A stretch of DNA of 64,000 nucleotides, taken from NCBI GenBank assembly GCA_039105265.1, contig JAPFFF010000005.1, positions 6,371,501-6,435,500 on the forward strand, given 5' to 3'. This document shows positions 21,001 to 29,268 of this stretch, one piece after another. Under the pieces are notes generated by a model, which worked only from the letters and a program-made list of their open reading frames with translations, did no database searches and had not been told where the DNA came from. Source of the DNA: Tritrichomonas musculus. Its lineage: Eukaryota > Parabasalia > Tritrichomonadida > Tritrichomonadidae. How positions within the stretch are numbered: the stretch's first letter is position 1; every line of letters begins with the position of its first letter. The position numbers and the translations under genes are program-made.

Positions 21001-21994
21001 AGATTCTGATAAAGAAAAGCCAGATTCCGAAAATGATAAATCAGATTCAGATAAAGAAAAGTCAGATTCAGATAAGAAGAAATCAGATTCAGATAAAGAA
21101 AAGCCAGATTCAGATAAGAAGAAATCAGATTCAGATAAAGAAAAGTCAGATTCAGATAAAAAGAATTTAGATTCAGCTAGAAATAAATCTGAATCAGATA
21201 AAGAAAAGTCCGATTCAGATAAGGAAAAACCAGATCCCGAAAATGATAAATCAGATTCAGATAAAGAAAAGCCAGATTCAGACAAAGTCAATTCAGATTC
21301 CAAGCCAGAAAAAGAAGAAGCGGACAAAGAGAAAGAAAAATCAGAAGACAAGCAGCGAAGTGACAGTGGCAATGGCGGACCACTTCCCTCGATGTCTCTT
21401 ATGAACAAACTTTTTGAAAAGCCAGAAGACAACTCAGACACAAAACCAAAACCAGAAGAAAAAAGCGCCAAAGATTCCTCACTCATATCTGGCATCAACA
21501 ATTTATTTGGCAGCAAGAAAGAAGACTCAAGCAGTTCCACTCCCAAACAGAAAGATGAACCACAAAAACTCTCAACGAGCAGCGAATCTGTTCAATTTGG
21601 CAACGAAAGCGAGAAAGAAGAACAGAAACTTTCAACGAGCAGCGATTCTGTCCAATTGGATGATGATAAAGAAGAACCAGAAGACAACAAAGAAACAAAG
21701 CTTTCAAGTAGCAGCGATTCAAGCGATTCAGAAGACGATAAGCATTCAAAAAGTTCTTCTGAATATTTTCCTAAAGACAGTGACGAGAGTAAAAAGAGCA
21801 AAAACTCGTCCGAATCTAAACCTGAAGACGGAGAAGTAAGAAAAGATGCTTCTACTCCAGAGAGCGCAAAATCCAGCCAGCAAAAATCAAGCAGTTCTCG
21901 AGATACAAATAGTTCAAGTAACTCATCAGCTCTTTTTAATTCGTCTTCTTCTCTTTCACCAAAGAAGGAAAATAGTGATGATGATTCTATGTAA
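15050..21994 (+). CDS. Two-exon gene: long disordered acidic/Ser-Lys-rich protein with N-terminal coiled coil, 2274 aa
   Basis: Exons are 15050-15450 and 15571-21994; the join restores one frame (codon AA|T, then GTT GAT CCT). Residues about 45-330 are a charged, conserved-looking helical region ('LSQLRDRLIETHNLEDVSL', 'LRELRAEEIKQKKKGQEAAF'), likely coiled coil. From about residue 370 to the end the chain is almost only Ser, Asp, Glu, Lys and Asn, with repeats (8 x 'SDKKDENESE' at 17374-17675; many 'SDSDKEK'-type heptads at 19876-21310). Short hydrophobic islands such as 'LKSIGDILANSIK' recur through it. The hydrophobic 'FFFSSSNLLCFLWLYFF' seen just upstream of exon 2 is translated intron, not a signal peptide. 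I do not recognise the function; a cytoskeletal or scaffold role is speculation. Confidence 0.85.
15451..15570 (+). other. Spliceosomal intron, 120 bp
   Basis: It begins GTATGC and ends ATTAACCTCAG. Trichomonas vaginalis introns are known for a GTAYGT-like 5' site and a fused branch point/3' site close to ACTAACACACAG. The first frame stops at TAA in the intron; exon 2's frame has no in-frame ATG of its own until inside the conserved coiled coil. Removal is exactly in phase. No other intron was found in the window. Confidence 0.85.
17374..17675 (+). repeat. 30-bp coding tandem repeat, about 9 units
   Basis: Eight near-perfect copies encode 'SDKKDENESE', followed by a ninth degenerate copy ('SDKNEQNENE'). 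Differences are mostly AGT/AGC third-position changes. On both sides lie two longer direct copies encoding 'SLSNIISNTLGSIIND' (about 17305 and 17715), showing that the whole block was duplicated. Confidence 0.85.
19876..21310 (+). repeat. 21-bp-based Ser/Asp/Lys coding repeat
   Basis: About 1.4 kb is built on a seven-residue unit of the form SDSDKEK / SDSDKKK / SDSDKNK, with higher-order copies (for example the block 'SDSAKNKSESDKEKLDSDKE' repeats several times between 20600 and 21050). The composition is highly acidic with alternating Lys; many Ser-Asp/Glu pairs would be casein-kinase-type sites. Confidence 0.85.
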
Positions 21995-22162
21995 TTAAAA
22001 CGGAAAATGTTTATTATATTGTATTAATTTATGATTTTACGAAAAAAAAATTATGACTTGTTTTAAAAAAAATTGTAAGTTATTAACTTAAGTGACTTTT
22101 TATTTATTTAATAATATGCTTAATGATTCATACTTTTTTTTTTCTCTCACTCGACTTCTTTG

Positions 22163-22855
22163 ATGATCGTTTTTATAACGGTTGAAAAAATGAAAACTCT
22201 AATTACAGCTCATTCGGGCTCTGATAATACACCAGATAATAGTCTTGAGTTTGTTTCATATGCATTAAAAACATCTGCTGATGCTCTTGAAATCGATGTT
22301 CGTAAATTAAATGGTAAATTAGTTATCTCACATGATGAGGCAAGTGATAATCTTCCTACCCTTCAAGATGCTTTTTCTCTTGTTATTCAGCATCCAAGTA
22401 TGAAAGTCAATTGCGATTTGAAAGAATCAAATCTCGAACTTGAAGTTTGCCAATTAGCTGCTTCAAATCATCTTGAAAAACGTTTGATTCTCACAGGGAC
22501 TGTTAATGCTGATTTATTCCCCATGCATGAATTTCCTGATGTGCAAGTTTATTTGAACATTGAATTATACGTACCAAATTTGTATTTAAACTACCGTGAA
22601 ATACCCGATTTTGAATTAAAGGCAGCAGAAGAAATATTAAAAGTTTGTCATCGTTCGAAAATAAATACAGTAAATATTAATCAAGTTATAGTTACAAGAA
22701 GATTTATTGAAATATTGAAAAAAGAAGGCGTTGGAATTTCAGCTTGGACTGTTGATATTCCATTAGAAATGGATTGGTTTTTTTCAAAAGGCGTTACAAA
22801 TATGACAACTCGTAATTTGGCTGTTGCTCTTAAAAGAAGACTAGATCAAAAATAA
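22163..22855 (+). CDS. Glycerophosphodiester phosphodiesterase family protein, 230 aa
   Basis: The family hydrolyses glycerophosphodiesters on a TIM barrel with bound metal. Visible motifs: 'ITAHSGSDNTPDNSLEF' (usual HRG...PENT), 'ADALEIDVRKLNGKLVISHD' (Glu-x-Asp and the second catalytic His), 'VNCDLKE', and the late 'ISAWTVD' where the family has 'vWTVN'. The usual HRG Arg is Ser here, so activity may be altered. A TCACT motif at 22147-22151 puts the first ATG at 22163; a second ATG at 22190 ('MKTLITAHSG') would fit the family start equally well. No signal peptide, so it should be cytosolic. It is small for the family (about 240-300) but the barrel looks complete. Confidence 0.8.
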   Translation: MIVFITVEKMKTLITAHSGSDNTPDNSLEFVSYALKTSADALEIDVRKLNGKLVISHDEASDNLPTLQDAFSLVIQHPSMKVNCDLKESNLELEVCQLAASNHLEKRLILTGTVNADLFPMHEFPDVQVYLNIELYVPNLYLNYREIPDFELKAAEEILKVCHRSKINTVNINQVIVTRRFIEILKKEGVGISAWTVDIPLEMDWFFSKGVTNMTTRNLAVALKRRLDQK

Positions 22856-23645
22856 TTAAGGAACACTTTTTTTAATCTTCTAGTATTTTTTTTTTTTTTT
22901 ATATGCTAATGACTTTATAAGGATATTTTTTGTATCATAAAATATTTAACCATACCAATCGTTTGTTAAAGTTCGAATATAAAAAATTATAAACAAATCC
23001 AGATCTATTTATAATCATGAATACCAAATATTTTTATATTCAATTATCGCGAGATTGAATATTGCTTGAAATCTTTTTTAAAAAACATGATACCAGCTCA
23101 AAGTATGATAATCAATTCTACATTTATAACAATAATGATAATGGATATTTTTTGATTTACACTTTTAAAAATATTGAATAAAAAAACTGTTATAGAGTTA
23201 ATTCTTTTCTCTTTTTGAATAACGGCCCTGAATTGAAAAATGGATAATTCAAATATTATATAAAAATTTTCTTTTAGTAAAAATAAAAAAATATTTTTTT
23301 TTATTTATTGAGTTTAACTTAAAATACATTAAAAATATGTGCAGGATGACAATATCCACTTTTTATATGTATCAAAATTTTTATATAACTTTTTTAAAAC
23401 ATTTCAATACTTTTTTTTTTACTTTCTGAAATTAGAAAACAATAAGATGAAACATTTAGTGAAAAGTTAGAAAGTGAGTGTTTTTTTTTAAAACAAAAAA
23501 AAAAAAAAAAAAAAGTGAATAAATAAAATGATGTATCAATTTATACAAGAAATATTTCTGTTTAAATAATTAATTTCAGAAGCTTTTTTCGATCACTTTT
23601 GCACTTCACCAATTCACCAATTTAAAGGTCATTTCACTTTCTAAG
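22856..23645. other. Intergenic AT-rich interval with poly-A/T tracts
   Basis: No gene is seen. It contains long T runs near 22885 and 23410 and an A run of about 20 at 23495-23514, and ends in the initiator of the C2 gene. Confidence 0.6.
23629..23640 (+). promoter_or_regulatory. Initiator (Inr) of the C2 gene
   Basis: TCATTTCACTTT ends 5 bases before the ATG at 23646. It contains two overlapping TCAYT motifs, matching the Trichomonas initiator TCA(+1)Y(T/A). A start at either A would leave a leader of 10-15 bases, typical for trichomonads. The same TCATTTCAY form precedes the M20 peptidase and TMEM62-like genes. Confidence 0.65.
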
Positions 23646-24044
23646 ATGGAATTACACATCAAATGCGTCGAAGCTGCAGATGTTCCAAAAATGGATACAG
23701 CAGGAAAATCTGATCCATATATCAAACTTTCATTGAGCACAACATCTCAAACATGGAAGACAAAGGCAAAGAACAACACAGCCACACCAGTTTGGAATGA
23801 ACAATTCACACTCCCAATCACAACCAAACTTGATGATATCCTCACTGTTGAAATGTACGATAAAGATGATATCTCAAAAGACGATTTCATATCAAAGGTT
23901 GTTATTCAAGTTAACAAGATCCCACAAGGTAAAGTTAACGATTCATGGTACACAATGCACCCAGGAAAAGGTGTTAAGACAGGTGGAAAGGTCAGACTTG
24001 TTGTTCACCTTACAAAGCCAGGTGCTGAACCATTCAAGGCATAA
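23646..24044 (+). CDS. Single C2-domain protein, 132 aa
   Basis: The whole protein is one C2 domain, a beta sandwich that usually docks on phospholipid membranes with calcium. Candidate calcium ligands are Asp17 region 'KMDTAGKSDPY' and the later 'YDKDDISKDDF' loop, placed as in classical type-II C2 domains; 'TPVWNEQFTLPI' is the usual central strand. No other domain, signal or membrane anchor is present. The codons are better optimised than those of neighbours (frequent AAC, ATC, CTC), suggesting high expression, in keeping with the strong initiator. The stop is TAAA, which in trichomonads can double as a polyadenylation signal. Confidence 0.92.
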   Translation: MELHIKCVEAADVPKMDTAGKSDPYIKLSLSTTSQTWKTKAKNNTATPVWNEQFTLPITTKLDDILTVEMYDKDDISKDDFISKVVIQVNKIPQGKVNDSWYTMHPGKGVKTGGKVRLVVHLTKPGAEPFKA

Positions 24045-24185
24045 ATAAACGACCTATGATATGAATTAAATTTAATTTCTTTTTATATTAAATTTTATTC
24101 AAGTAATATTCTATATATAATGCTAAGAAAAAAGATTTGGCTATTAAATGAATCTAAATTTTTAAATAATATTGACACAATATAT

Positions 24186-25193
24186 TTAATATCTGTTTGA
24201 TTTGTAAGGAGGATAATCTTTTACGAGTTCATCGTTGGTAAAGCTGGTCCAGGGTGAAATTGGTAATAAAAATGTATACCATTTTGACCATGGACCGCAC
24301 ACGTCTGTTATATTCTCTGAACAGCCTCTGTCAAATCTAGAATTATCTATTCCTTTCCACTCTTCCCAATTGGTTGTATTTAAAAACATTTGATACGTAT
24401 GAGTACAAGCAAATGAACCAGTCATTAATAGAAAAGTCAAAGCAAGAAAAGCATAAACAAATAATATTGCAACTGATGGTGATGGGGTATCATCAGACAT
24501 CTCGTCAACTATTTGAATAATGCAGCAAACTAGGAAATTTAAAATATAAACAGCACCCCAAAAATTAAATAGTAGGAAGAATTTATAGTTCCTTTTACCA
24601 ATCCAAGATGCTGTCCAACCACAAAAATGATCTGGGCGAATCACGATTCGGTGACCATCAGTAGATAAAATTGAGCGGTTGGGACGAGGCCTATCTTTAA
24701 CCCATTCAAGCTGCTCTTTAGTAGATATTATTCCTGATGGAGATAATTCTTCGTTTTTATTAATAAATGATGACATTTCATTATCTTCTTTAAGATTATC
24801 GGGATTTTGATCTTTATTATGCTTAAGGGGCCAGTAAAAAGGAAGATATCCGGGACCATCTATAATAATTCTAAAATAAGAGTATATGAATAAAAAGAAA
24901 GTTATTGATAAAATGGTTGCCATAATGATTCCTGGGATTTTTCTCCAAGCAGGAAAAATAAGAATCATTCCAACAAGATAAGATGAAACAATGATTGTTG
25001 TCACGGCGATTGGGAAACCAAGTTGCGCATCCCAATGCCCTAAAAATATAACGTTTGGCATTTTATCTATATAAACGGCATTGTTTGTGCAGCAATATTT
25101 GACACGCCGCCATTGCGTAAAACCTGGAAAGTCATTTTTTTCTAAGTCTTCATTTTCATACTCACTTTCACTTGATTCACGGTTTAGTAGCAT
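24186..25193 (-). CDS. DHHC-family membrane protein with DHFC motif and lost zinc ligands, 335 aa
   Basis: DHHC proteins are membrane S-acyltransferases. Four membrane segments are visible (about residues 61-82, 88-110, 205-230, 243-268), with the DHHC core between segments 2 and 3. The core reads 'RPDHFCGWTASWIGKRNYKF' (D188-H-F-C191), followed after segment 4 by 'NTTNWEEW', the family TTxE region. The catalytic Cys is kept, but the second His is Phe, and the Cys residues that hold two zincs in normal cysteine-rich domains are replaced (upstream stretch 'RSILSTDGHRIVI'). Some yeast acyltransferases work with DHYC, so it may still be active, or it is a pseudoenzyme. A 'DGPGYLP' (DPG-like) motif follows segment 2, supporting the family call. 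Confidence 0.85.
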   Translation of the reverse strand: MLLNRESSESEYENEDLEKNDFPGFTQWRRVKYCCTNNAVYIDKMPNVIFLGHWDAQLGFPIAVTTIIVSSYLVGMILIFPAWRKIPGIIMATILSITFFLFIYSYFRIIIDGPGYLPFYWPLKHNKDQNPDNLKEDNEMSSFINKNEELSPSGIISTKEQLEWVKDRPRPNRSILSTDGHRIVIRPDHFCGWTASWIGKRNYKFFLLFNFWGAVYILNFLVCCIIQIVDEMSDDTPSPSVAILFVYAFLALTFLLMTGSFACTHTYQMFLNTTNWEEWKGIDNSRFDRGCSENITDVCGPWSKWYTFLLPISPWTSFTNDELVKDYPPYKSNRY

Positions 25194-25383
25194 TTCATCA
25201 AAAATTGGCCATATTTCACCTATATTATCATAAAAAATAATAAAATAAACAAAAAAAAAAAAAAAAAAAAAACAAGAAAACTAACGCGCGATATAATCAT
25301 AAATCATTTAATAAACTATAATCATTGAACATACATAAATGTTTTTTGTATTTTGAAATTCAATTAATAATTAATTTCATTTA

Positions 25384-25420
25384 ATGACAACTTTTTGAGC
25401 TTTGCTCAAAAAGTTGTCAT
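25384..25420. repeat. Hairpin 1: perfect 17-bp stem, TTT loop
   Basis: The arm ATGACAACTTTTTGAGC (25384-25400) is followed by TTT and its exact reverse complement (25404-25420). Confidence 0.85.
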
Positions 25421-25516
25421 TCTTGAGATCTATTAGGTATAATATTTCATTTGTTTTCTTCATGGAAGTTGATTTATGAAAGTTTTGAAAAGAAATCAAA
25501 TTTGAAAATAATAAAG

Positions 25517-25549
25517 GGCCACTTTTTGAGCTTCGCTCAAAAAGTGTCC
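25517..25549. repeat. Hairpin 2: CACTTTTTGAGC stem, TTC loop
   Basis: A 12-bp perfect core stem (25520-25531 with 25535-25546) extends three more bases with one mismatch. Followed by CCAAGCATAAGAT, which resembles the sequence after hairpin 3. Confidence 0.85.
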
Positions 25550-25639
25550 AAGCATAAGATTCATTTCGGTTATGTAAAAACTTGGTTATAGCTGGTTTTG
25601 ATGTTTGAATATCTGATTTGAGGAAATTGCAAGAAACGC

Positions 25640-25666
25640 CACTTTTTGAGCTTCGCTCAAAAAGTG
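25640..25666. repeat. Hairpin 3: CACTTTTTGAGC stem, TTC loop
   Basis: The core stem and loop are the same as in hairpin 2, exactly 120 bases downstream. The flank TATGCTTTAGAT is related to that of hairpin 2, so the unit of repetition is larger than the hairpin. Confidence 0.85.
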
Positions 25667-26000
25667 TCTATGCTTTAGATGATAATTGAGTAATAATATA
25701 TTTTTCTTTCAAGAATATTGTTCTATTTTAAGCAAGTATTCTATAAAAACAAACGATTAAAATAAATAGAAAAATAATTGAGGGTCAATTTGGTTTCTCT
25801 TGTCATAAACATTTTGCATCAAAAAGTTGTTTTATTTTTTATCTTTAAGAAAAAGTTATGTTTTATTTTTTGCTCCAAGAAAAAGTTCATGATTATTTTT
25901 CACTCTATCAAATTGAGGAAACTTTTTGACCGAAAAAAAATCAAAATAAACAAAAAAAAATTAAATATACTAAAGTAAGTGGATAAACCAGTAAACATCA

Positions 26001-26823
26001 GAAAAAACAGGTCGACATCATCATAGAACTCATTCAATTATTGAGAGAAATTACTCAAATTGTTAAATCAATGAATCTCAATTTTGAAAGATTATTGAAA
26101 TTCATGTAAAAGTTCAAATTTTCTTCATATCTACCAAATATATAGGAAATATGTATCAATTGAAGATAAATGATGCATTTATCATTATTATCATTTGCTT
26201 ATTAATTATATTATGGTTAATGTTCACAAAGAACATCTTTACATCATTATCCTTAATAATAAAAGAAAAATATTTAATTTCTCTAACTAAAACCAATATT
26301 TTCACTAATTCCAGTAATCAATTTTAGTTATTACCATATGAATTGGCACAAAACCCATTTCTAACTATATTTAAATATATTAATCTTGAACGTTTATATA
26401 ACTCATTTTCATTTTTAAAACGATTGTATTCAATGATATTCTTGAGATTTTCGAGATTTGTATTGATTATATATGATGATTTTTCGAAATAATGCATTAT
26501 ATTTTTCGTAAAATCAATAATTTCTGTATATGCATTAGGATATATATCCATAATTATGAAACGGAATGATAATTCATATCAGGGAAACATTCTTCTTGAA
26601 GGAATTATGTTGTTGTACTCTGATCGCACTCTAAAATAAAATAAAAAAATTTTTTTAACAAATTTTCAATTTTTTGAAAAAGTGAGGAGATACTAAAAAT
26701 TGTGAATAATTGAATGTATACCAGTTTTTAGCGATTTCTGAGGAGATAAACAAAATTTTCTAAAAAATTACACAAAAAGTTCGATGATGTCGACTAGTTT
26801 TTCATGATGTCGACCAGTTTTTC
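26001..26823. repeat. Inverted-repeat pair bounding about 0.8 kb
   Basis: GAAAAAACAGGTCGACATCA on the left (26001-26020) is matched inversely, with small differences, by two tandem copies on the right (26783-26803 and 26803-26823, TGATGTCGACCAGTTTTTC). It could be the ends of a decayed non-autonomous element. No target duplication was recognised. Confidence 0.45.
26324..26551 (-). pseudogene. Possible fragment of a trichomonad ankyrin-family N-terminal region
   Basis: A 75-codon frame with ATG encodes 'NTNLENLKNIIEYNRFKNEN'-type helical sequence. The rhythm recalls the N-terminal helical domain of the large trichomonad ankyrin-repeat families ('ENF..LI.II...'), but no ankyrin repeats follow. 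It sits between the inverted repeats at 26001 and 26783. It is either a remnant or a chance frame; low confidence. Confidence 0.25.
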
Positions 26824-26879
26824 AACTAACTTTATATGATATATGAAAAAAAAAAAAAAAAAAAATTATAAAATTGATT

Positions 26880-28463
26880 TTATTTACTACTTTCATTTCC
26901 TTGCTTGTCATCATTCAGCCCCACATCTATGAAGTGCGGATAGTTAACTGCTTTGCGTTTGTCCTGCTTATATTTCAAAGATGCAGTTTTCTTTCCTTGT
27001 GTAATAAGGTTGAAGAGGAATGAAAGGAAAGCAAGTATTGCTAATAAGAGGACCATGAAAAATCCATTGCCTGATTTATAATTCTTACATGGGACATCTT
27101 GTGTAATAGCATCATAAGCATCTTGTCGTGTTCCATCCTGACATGTGTTAACATAGTAACGGACAATTGCGTTCTTTCCATCATCAATAAGGCCTTTGAA
27201 TGTTCTTTTTCCTGTTCTTGTGTAATCTGTTTTAAGAGCAGGTGTGCCTGCATATTGGCAACTTAATGCATCAGCATTATCAGTCCACAAGTTTCTGAAA
27301 TGGCTAAGACATTCATCGTCAATTGAATTAATATGATGATTTTTCAATTGCTTTTCAAGGTTTTTACGAGCAATAACCGATTGAACAACATTTGTCCTAT
27401 CAAGACAATCGACACAATTTGTACGGACAACACCATTTTGTTTTTGATCAACATTCGAATCACCTTTAACAACAGAAAATCCAATCTCATCAATTTTTGA
27501 TTGTATAAGAGCGACAAGTTTATCGATATTTTCATAGTGCAATTTAGCGCATTCGTGATGGAAATCCCAATATTGAAAAGTAACATGTTCAGCTTTTCCA
27601 CCAAGTGTATTATATCTGTTAGTCATTTCTTTTTCTCTTCCTTTATTATCGGTCAAAGATACAACAGTAATAGGACCATAATCTTTGTATAAAGTGCTAA
27701 AGTGCTCATTAAGTGTCTTTTCACATAATGATTCATCAGCAAGTGCGAGGTTTGGAAGTCTGCTTAAGTTTGGATATTGCGACCAAACCATTGGGACAGA
27801 ACCACGAACTTGAACTAAAGAATATGTAACTTCTGGAAATTGGACAACTTGCTCTGTTTCAACATAGTTAGCAACATTTCCTTCTTCATCTGCACCACGA
27901 ACCCAAAGTCGAGTTCCTGGTCTAACGCAGCTTCTTCTTGAAATAAGAGCGAGTGTGAATTTTCCTTGAACTTTAGAAGCTCCAATAAAGCCAGTAATAA
28001 CAGGGAGACCTAAACTATTGTTACCAGTAATATTTCGAAGATGTTCAAGAGGGCGTGAGTTCCAAACGAAATGTTCACGTGATTTAGCTTTTTCTGCTTG
28101 TAAAACTGCAGAAAGCGAAAGATCATGCGAAGTGCTATAATAAATTGGGCCAAGATTGAGGCCTTGATTGAGTAAAGATTCAACGAGTGAATTTGATCCT
28201 CCTTGGCTTAATCGAACTAGTTTAAAATCAGTGATGCGATTAATATCCCAGAATTCGCAAACTGTTTCAACTTTTGTTCCAAGTGCTAAATATGTCTGCT
28301 CATTTACTTCAAAAGCGCCAAGTAAATGCAAAAAATTAACTGTTGTGCCGGATGAAACAGCGTTTGATGAAACTTTTAAGTTTTTTCTATCAATTGAAAC
28401 CGGATCACATCCTTCGCATTTAAGAGTTAAAGTATTTTGGTCGTATATTAAACTTGATGACAT
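26880..28463 (-). CDS. SAC1: SAC1-type phosphoinositide phosphatase, 527 aa
   Basis: SAC1 removes phosphate from PI4P and related lipids at the ER and Golgi. The N-terminal SAC fold includes 'YYSTSHDLSLSAVLQ', 'HFVWNSRPLEHL', 'GFIGASKVQGKFTLALISR', 'SCVRPGTRLWVRGADEEGNV' and 'GSVPMVWSQ'. The catalytic loop is 'TNCVDCLDRTN', with nucleophile Cys353 and Arg359 (CX5R). The C-terminus has one hydrophobic stretch (about residues 465-487, 'FFMVLLLAILAFLSFLFNLI') as in ER-anchored SAC1, where a second segment usually makes a hairpin. The frame continues upstream only to a TTG, so the ATG at 28463 ('MSSSLIYDQN') is the start. Length is close to the family (about 590) though a little short. Confidence 0.94.
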   Translation of the reverse strand: MSSSLIYDQNTLTLKCEGCDPVSIDRKNLKVSSNAVSSGTTVNFLHLLGAFEVNEQTYLALGTKVETVCEFWDINRITDFKLVRLSQGGSNSLVESLLNQGLNLGPIYYSTSHDLSLSAVLQAEKAKSREHFVWNSRPLEHLRNITGNNSLGLPVITGFIGASKVQGKFTLALISRRSCVRPGTRLWVRGADEEGNVANYVETEQVVQFPEVTYSLVQVRGSVPMVWSQYPNLSRLPNLALADESLCEKTLNEHFSTLYKDYGPITVVSLTDNKGREKEMTNRYNTLGGKAEHVTFQYWDFHHECAKLHYENIDKLVALIQSKIDEIGFSVVKGDSNVDQKQNGVVRTNCVDCLDRTNVVQSVIARKNLEKQLKNHHINSIDDECLSHFRNLWTDNADALSCQYAGTPALKTDYTRTGKRTFKGLIDDGKNAIVRYYVNTCQDGTRQDAYDAITQDVPCKNYKSGNGFFMVLLLAILAFLSFLFNLITQGKKTASLKYKQDKRKAVNYPHFIDVGLNDDKQGNESSK

Positions 28464-28651
28464 CAAAAAAATAGCTCTCAAATATTTGAGATCAATTCAC
28501 TATTCGCCATAATTTTCAGTTTTTGAGAACTTAGCTTTAACTTTTTCAATTGTTTATCTATTTTATATTTGAATTTTAAAAAACTTATCGTCTTTCTATT
28601 AAAATACTATATGAAAAAAGTTTGTATTTATTATAAAAACATGCTTTTATC

Positions 28652-29062
28652 TTACTTAAAACAATAAGATGAAAATAGGCAATCTCGAAGGCTATCATCA
28701 TTAAATGAATTGAAATAAGTGTTTTGTGTTAGACATTCTGGTTTGCTGTTGAAAAATTCATAACGTTCTTCGTCGGTCATTGAGTCGATAAGGTTCAAAA
28801 TATCCATAATTTCAAGTGTATTTTCAACATCTTTAATTTCGTCATCTAAAAGTTGATTTTCTTGAATCTTAATTTCTTTATTTTTTTGTTCTTCTTCAAA
28901 ATCATTCATGTCTTGTTCCATGCTTGCAATGAAATCTGGATCAATATCTCGATTAACAACCCTTGCACCCAGTATCTCTGGCTTTTGTTCTTCATGACGT
29001 AAATCATCAAGTTCCCTATTATTTTCTCTAAGCATTTTATCTTGGTATGATAGCTGATTCAT
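28652..29062 (-). CDS. Hypothetical acidic protein, 136 aa
   Basis: Unrecognised. Predicted mostly helical and acidic; residues 1-90 look like a coiled coil ('MEQDMNDFEEEQKNKEIKIQ'), followed by a more globular tail ('LNLIDSMTDEERYEFFNSKP'). No membrane segment or signal. It starts at an ATG and lies between SAC1 and another coiled-coil gene on the same strand. Confidence 0.6.
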   Translation of the reverse strand: MNQLSYQDKMLRENNRELDDLRHEEQKPEILGARVVNRDIDPDFIASMEQDMNDFEEEQKNKEIKIQENQLLDDEIKDVENTLEIMDILNLIDSMTDEERYEFFNSKPECLTQNTYFNSFNDDSLRDCLFSSYCFK

Positions 29063-29268
29063 TTATTTTTTTAAAATGAAAATTGCTTCCAAAATGAAAA
29101 TTTTAATACAATTTTGTAAACGTATCAAAATTTCAATGAAAGAGGAACTTCCGAAAAAAATAATAAAGTTTAAGGTTTAATATTTTTAATATAAAAACAA
29201 GTTGTTAAGCGCAAATAAAACTCTTTTAAATACATTTGATAATATTAAAAAAAAAAAAAATAATGGAA

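Larger units (their letters stand above)
25194..26879. other. Repeat-rich intergenic interval
   Basis: 1.7 kb between the divergently placed DHHC gene (its upstream side) and the 3' end of SAC1. It contains an A tract (25250-25274), three hairpin repeats (25384-25666), an inverted-repeat pair at 26001-26022 and 26783-26823, a possible gene fragment and a second A tract (about 26845-26865). No complete gene is supported. Confidence 0.6.

Noticed and set aside
25778-25978. Plus-strand frame of 66 codons with Lys/Phe repeats
   Set aside because: Low-complexity AT-rich sequence without a suitable start or conserved pattern.
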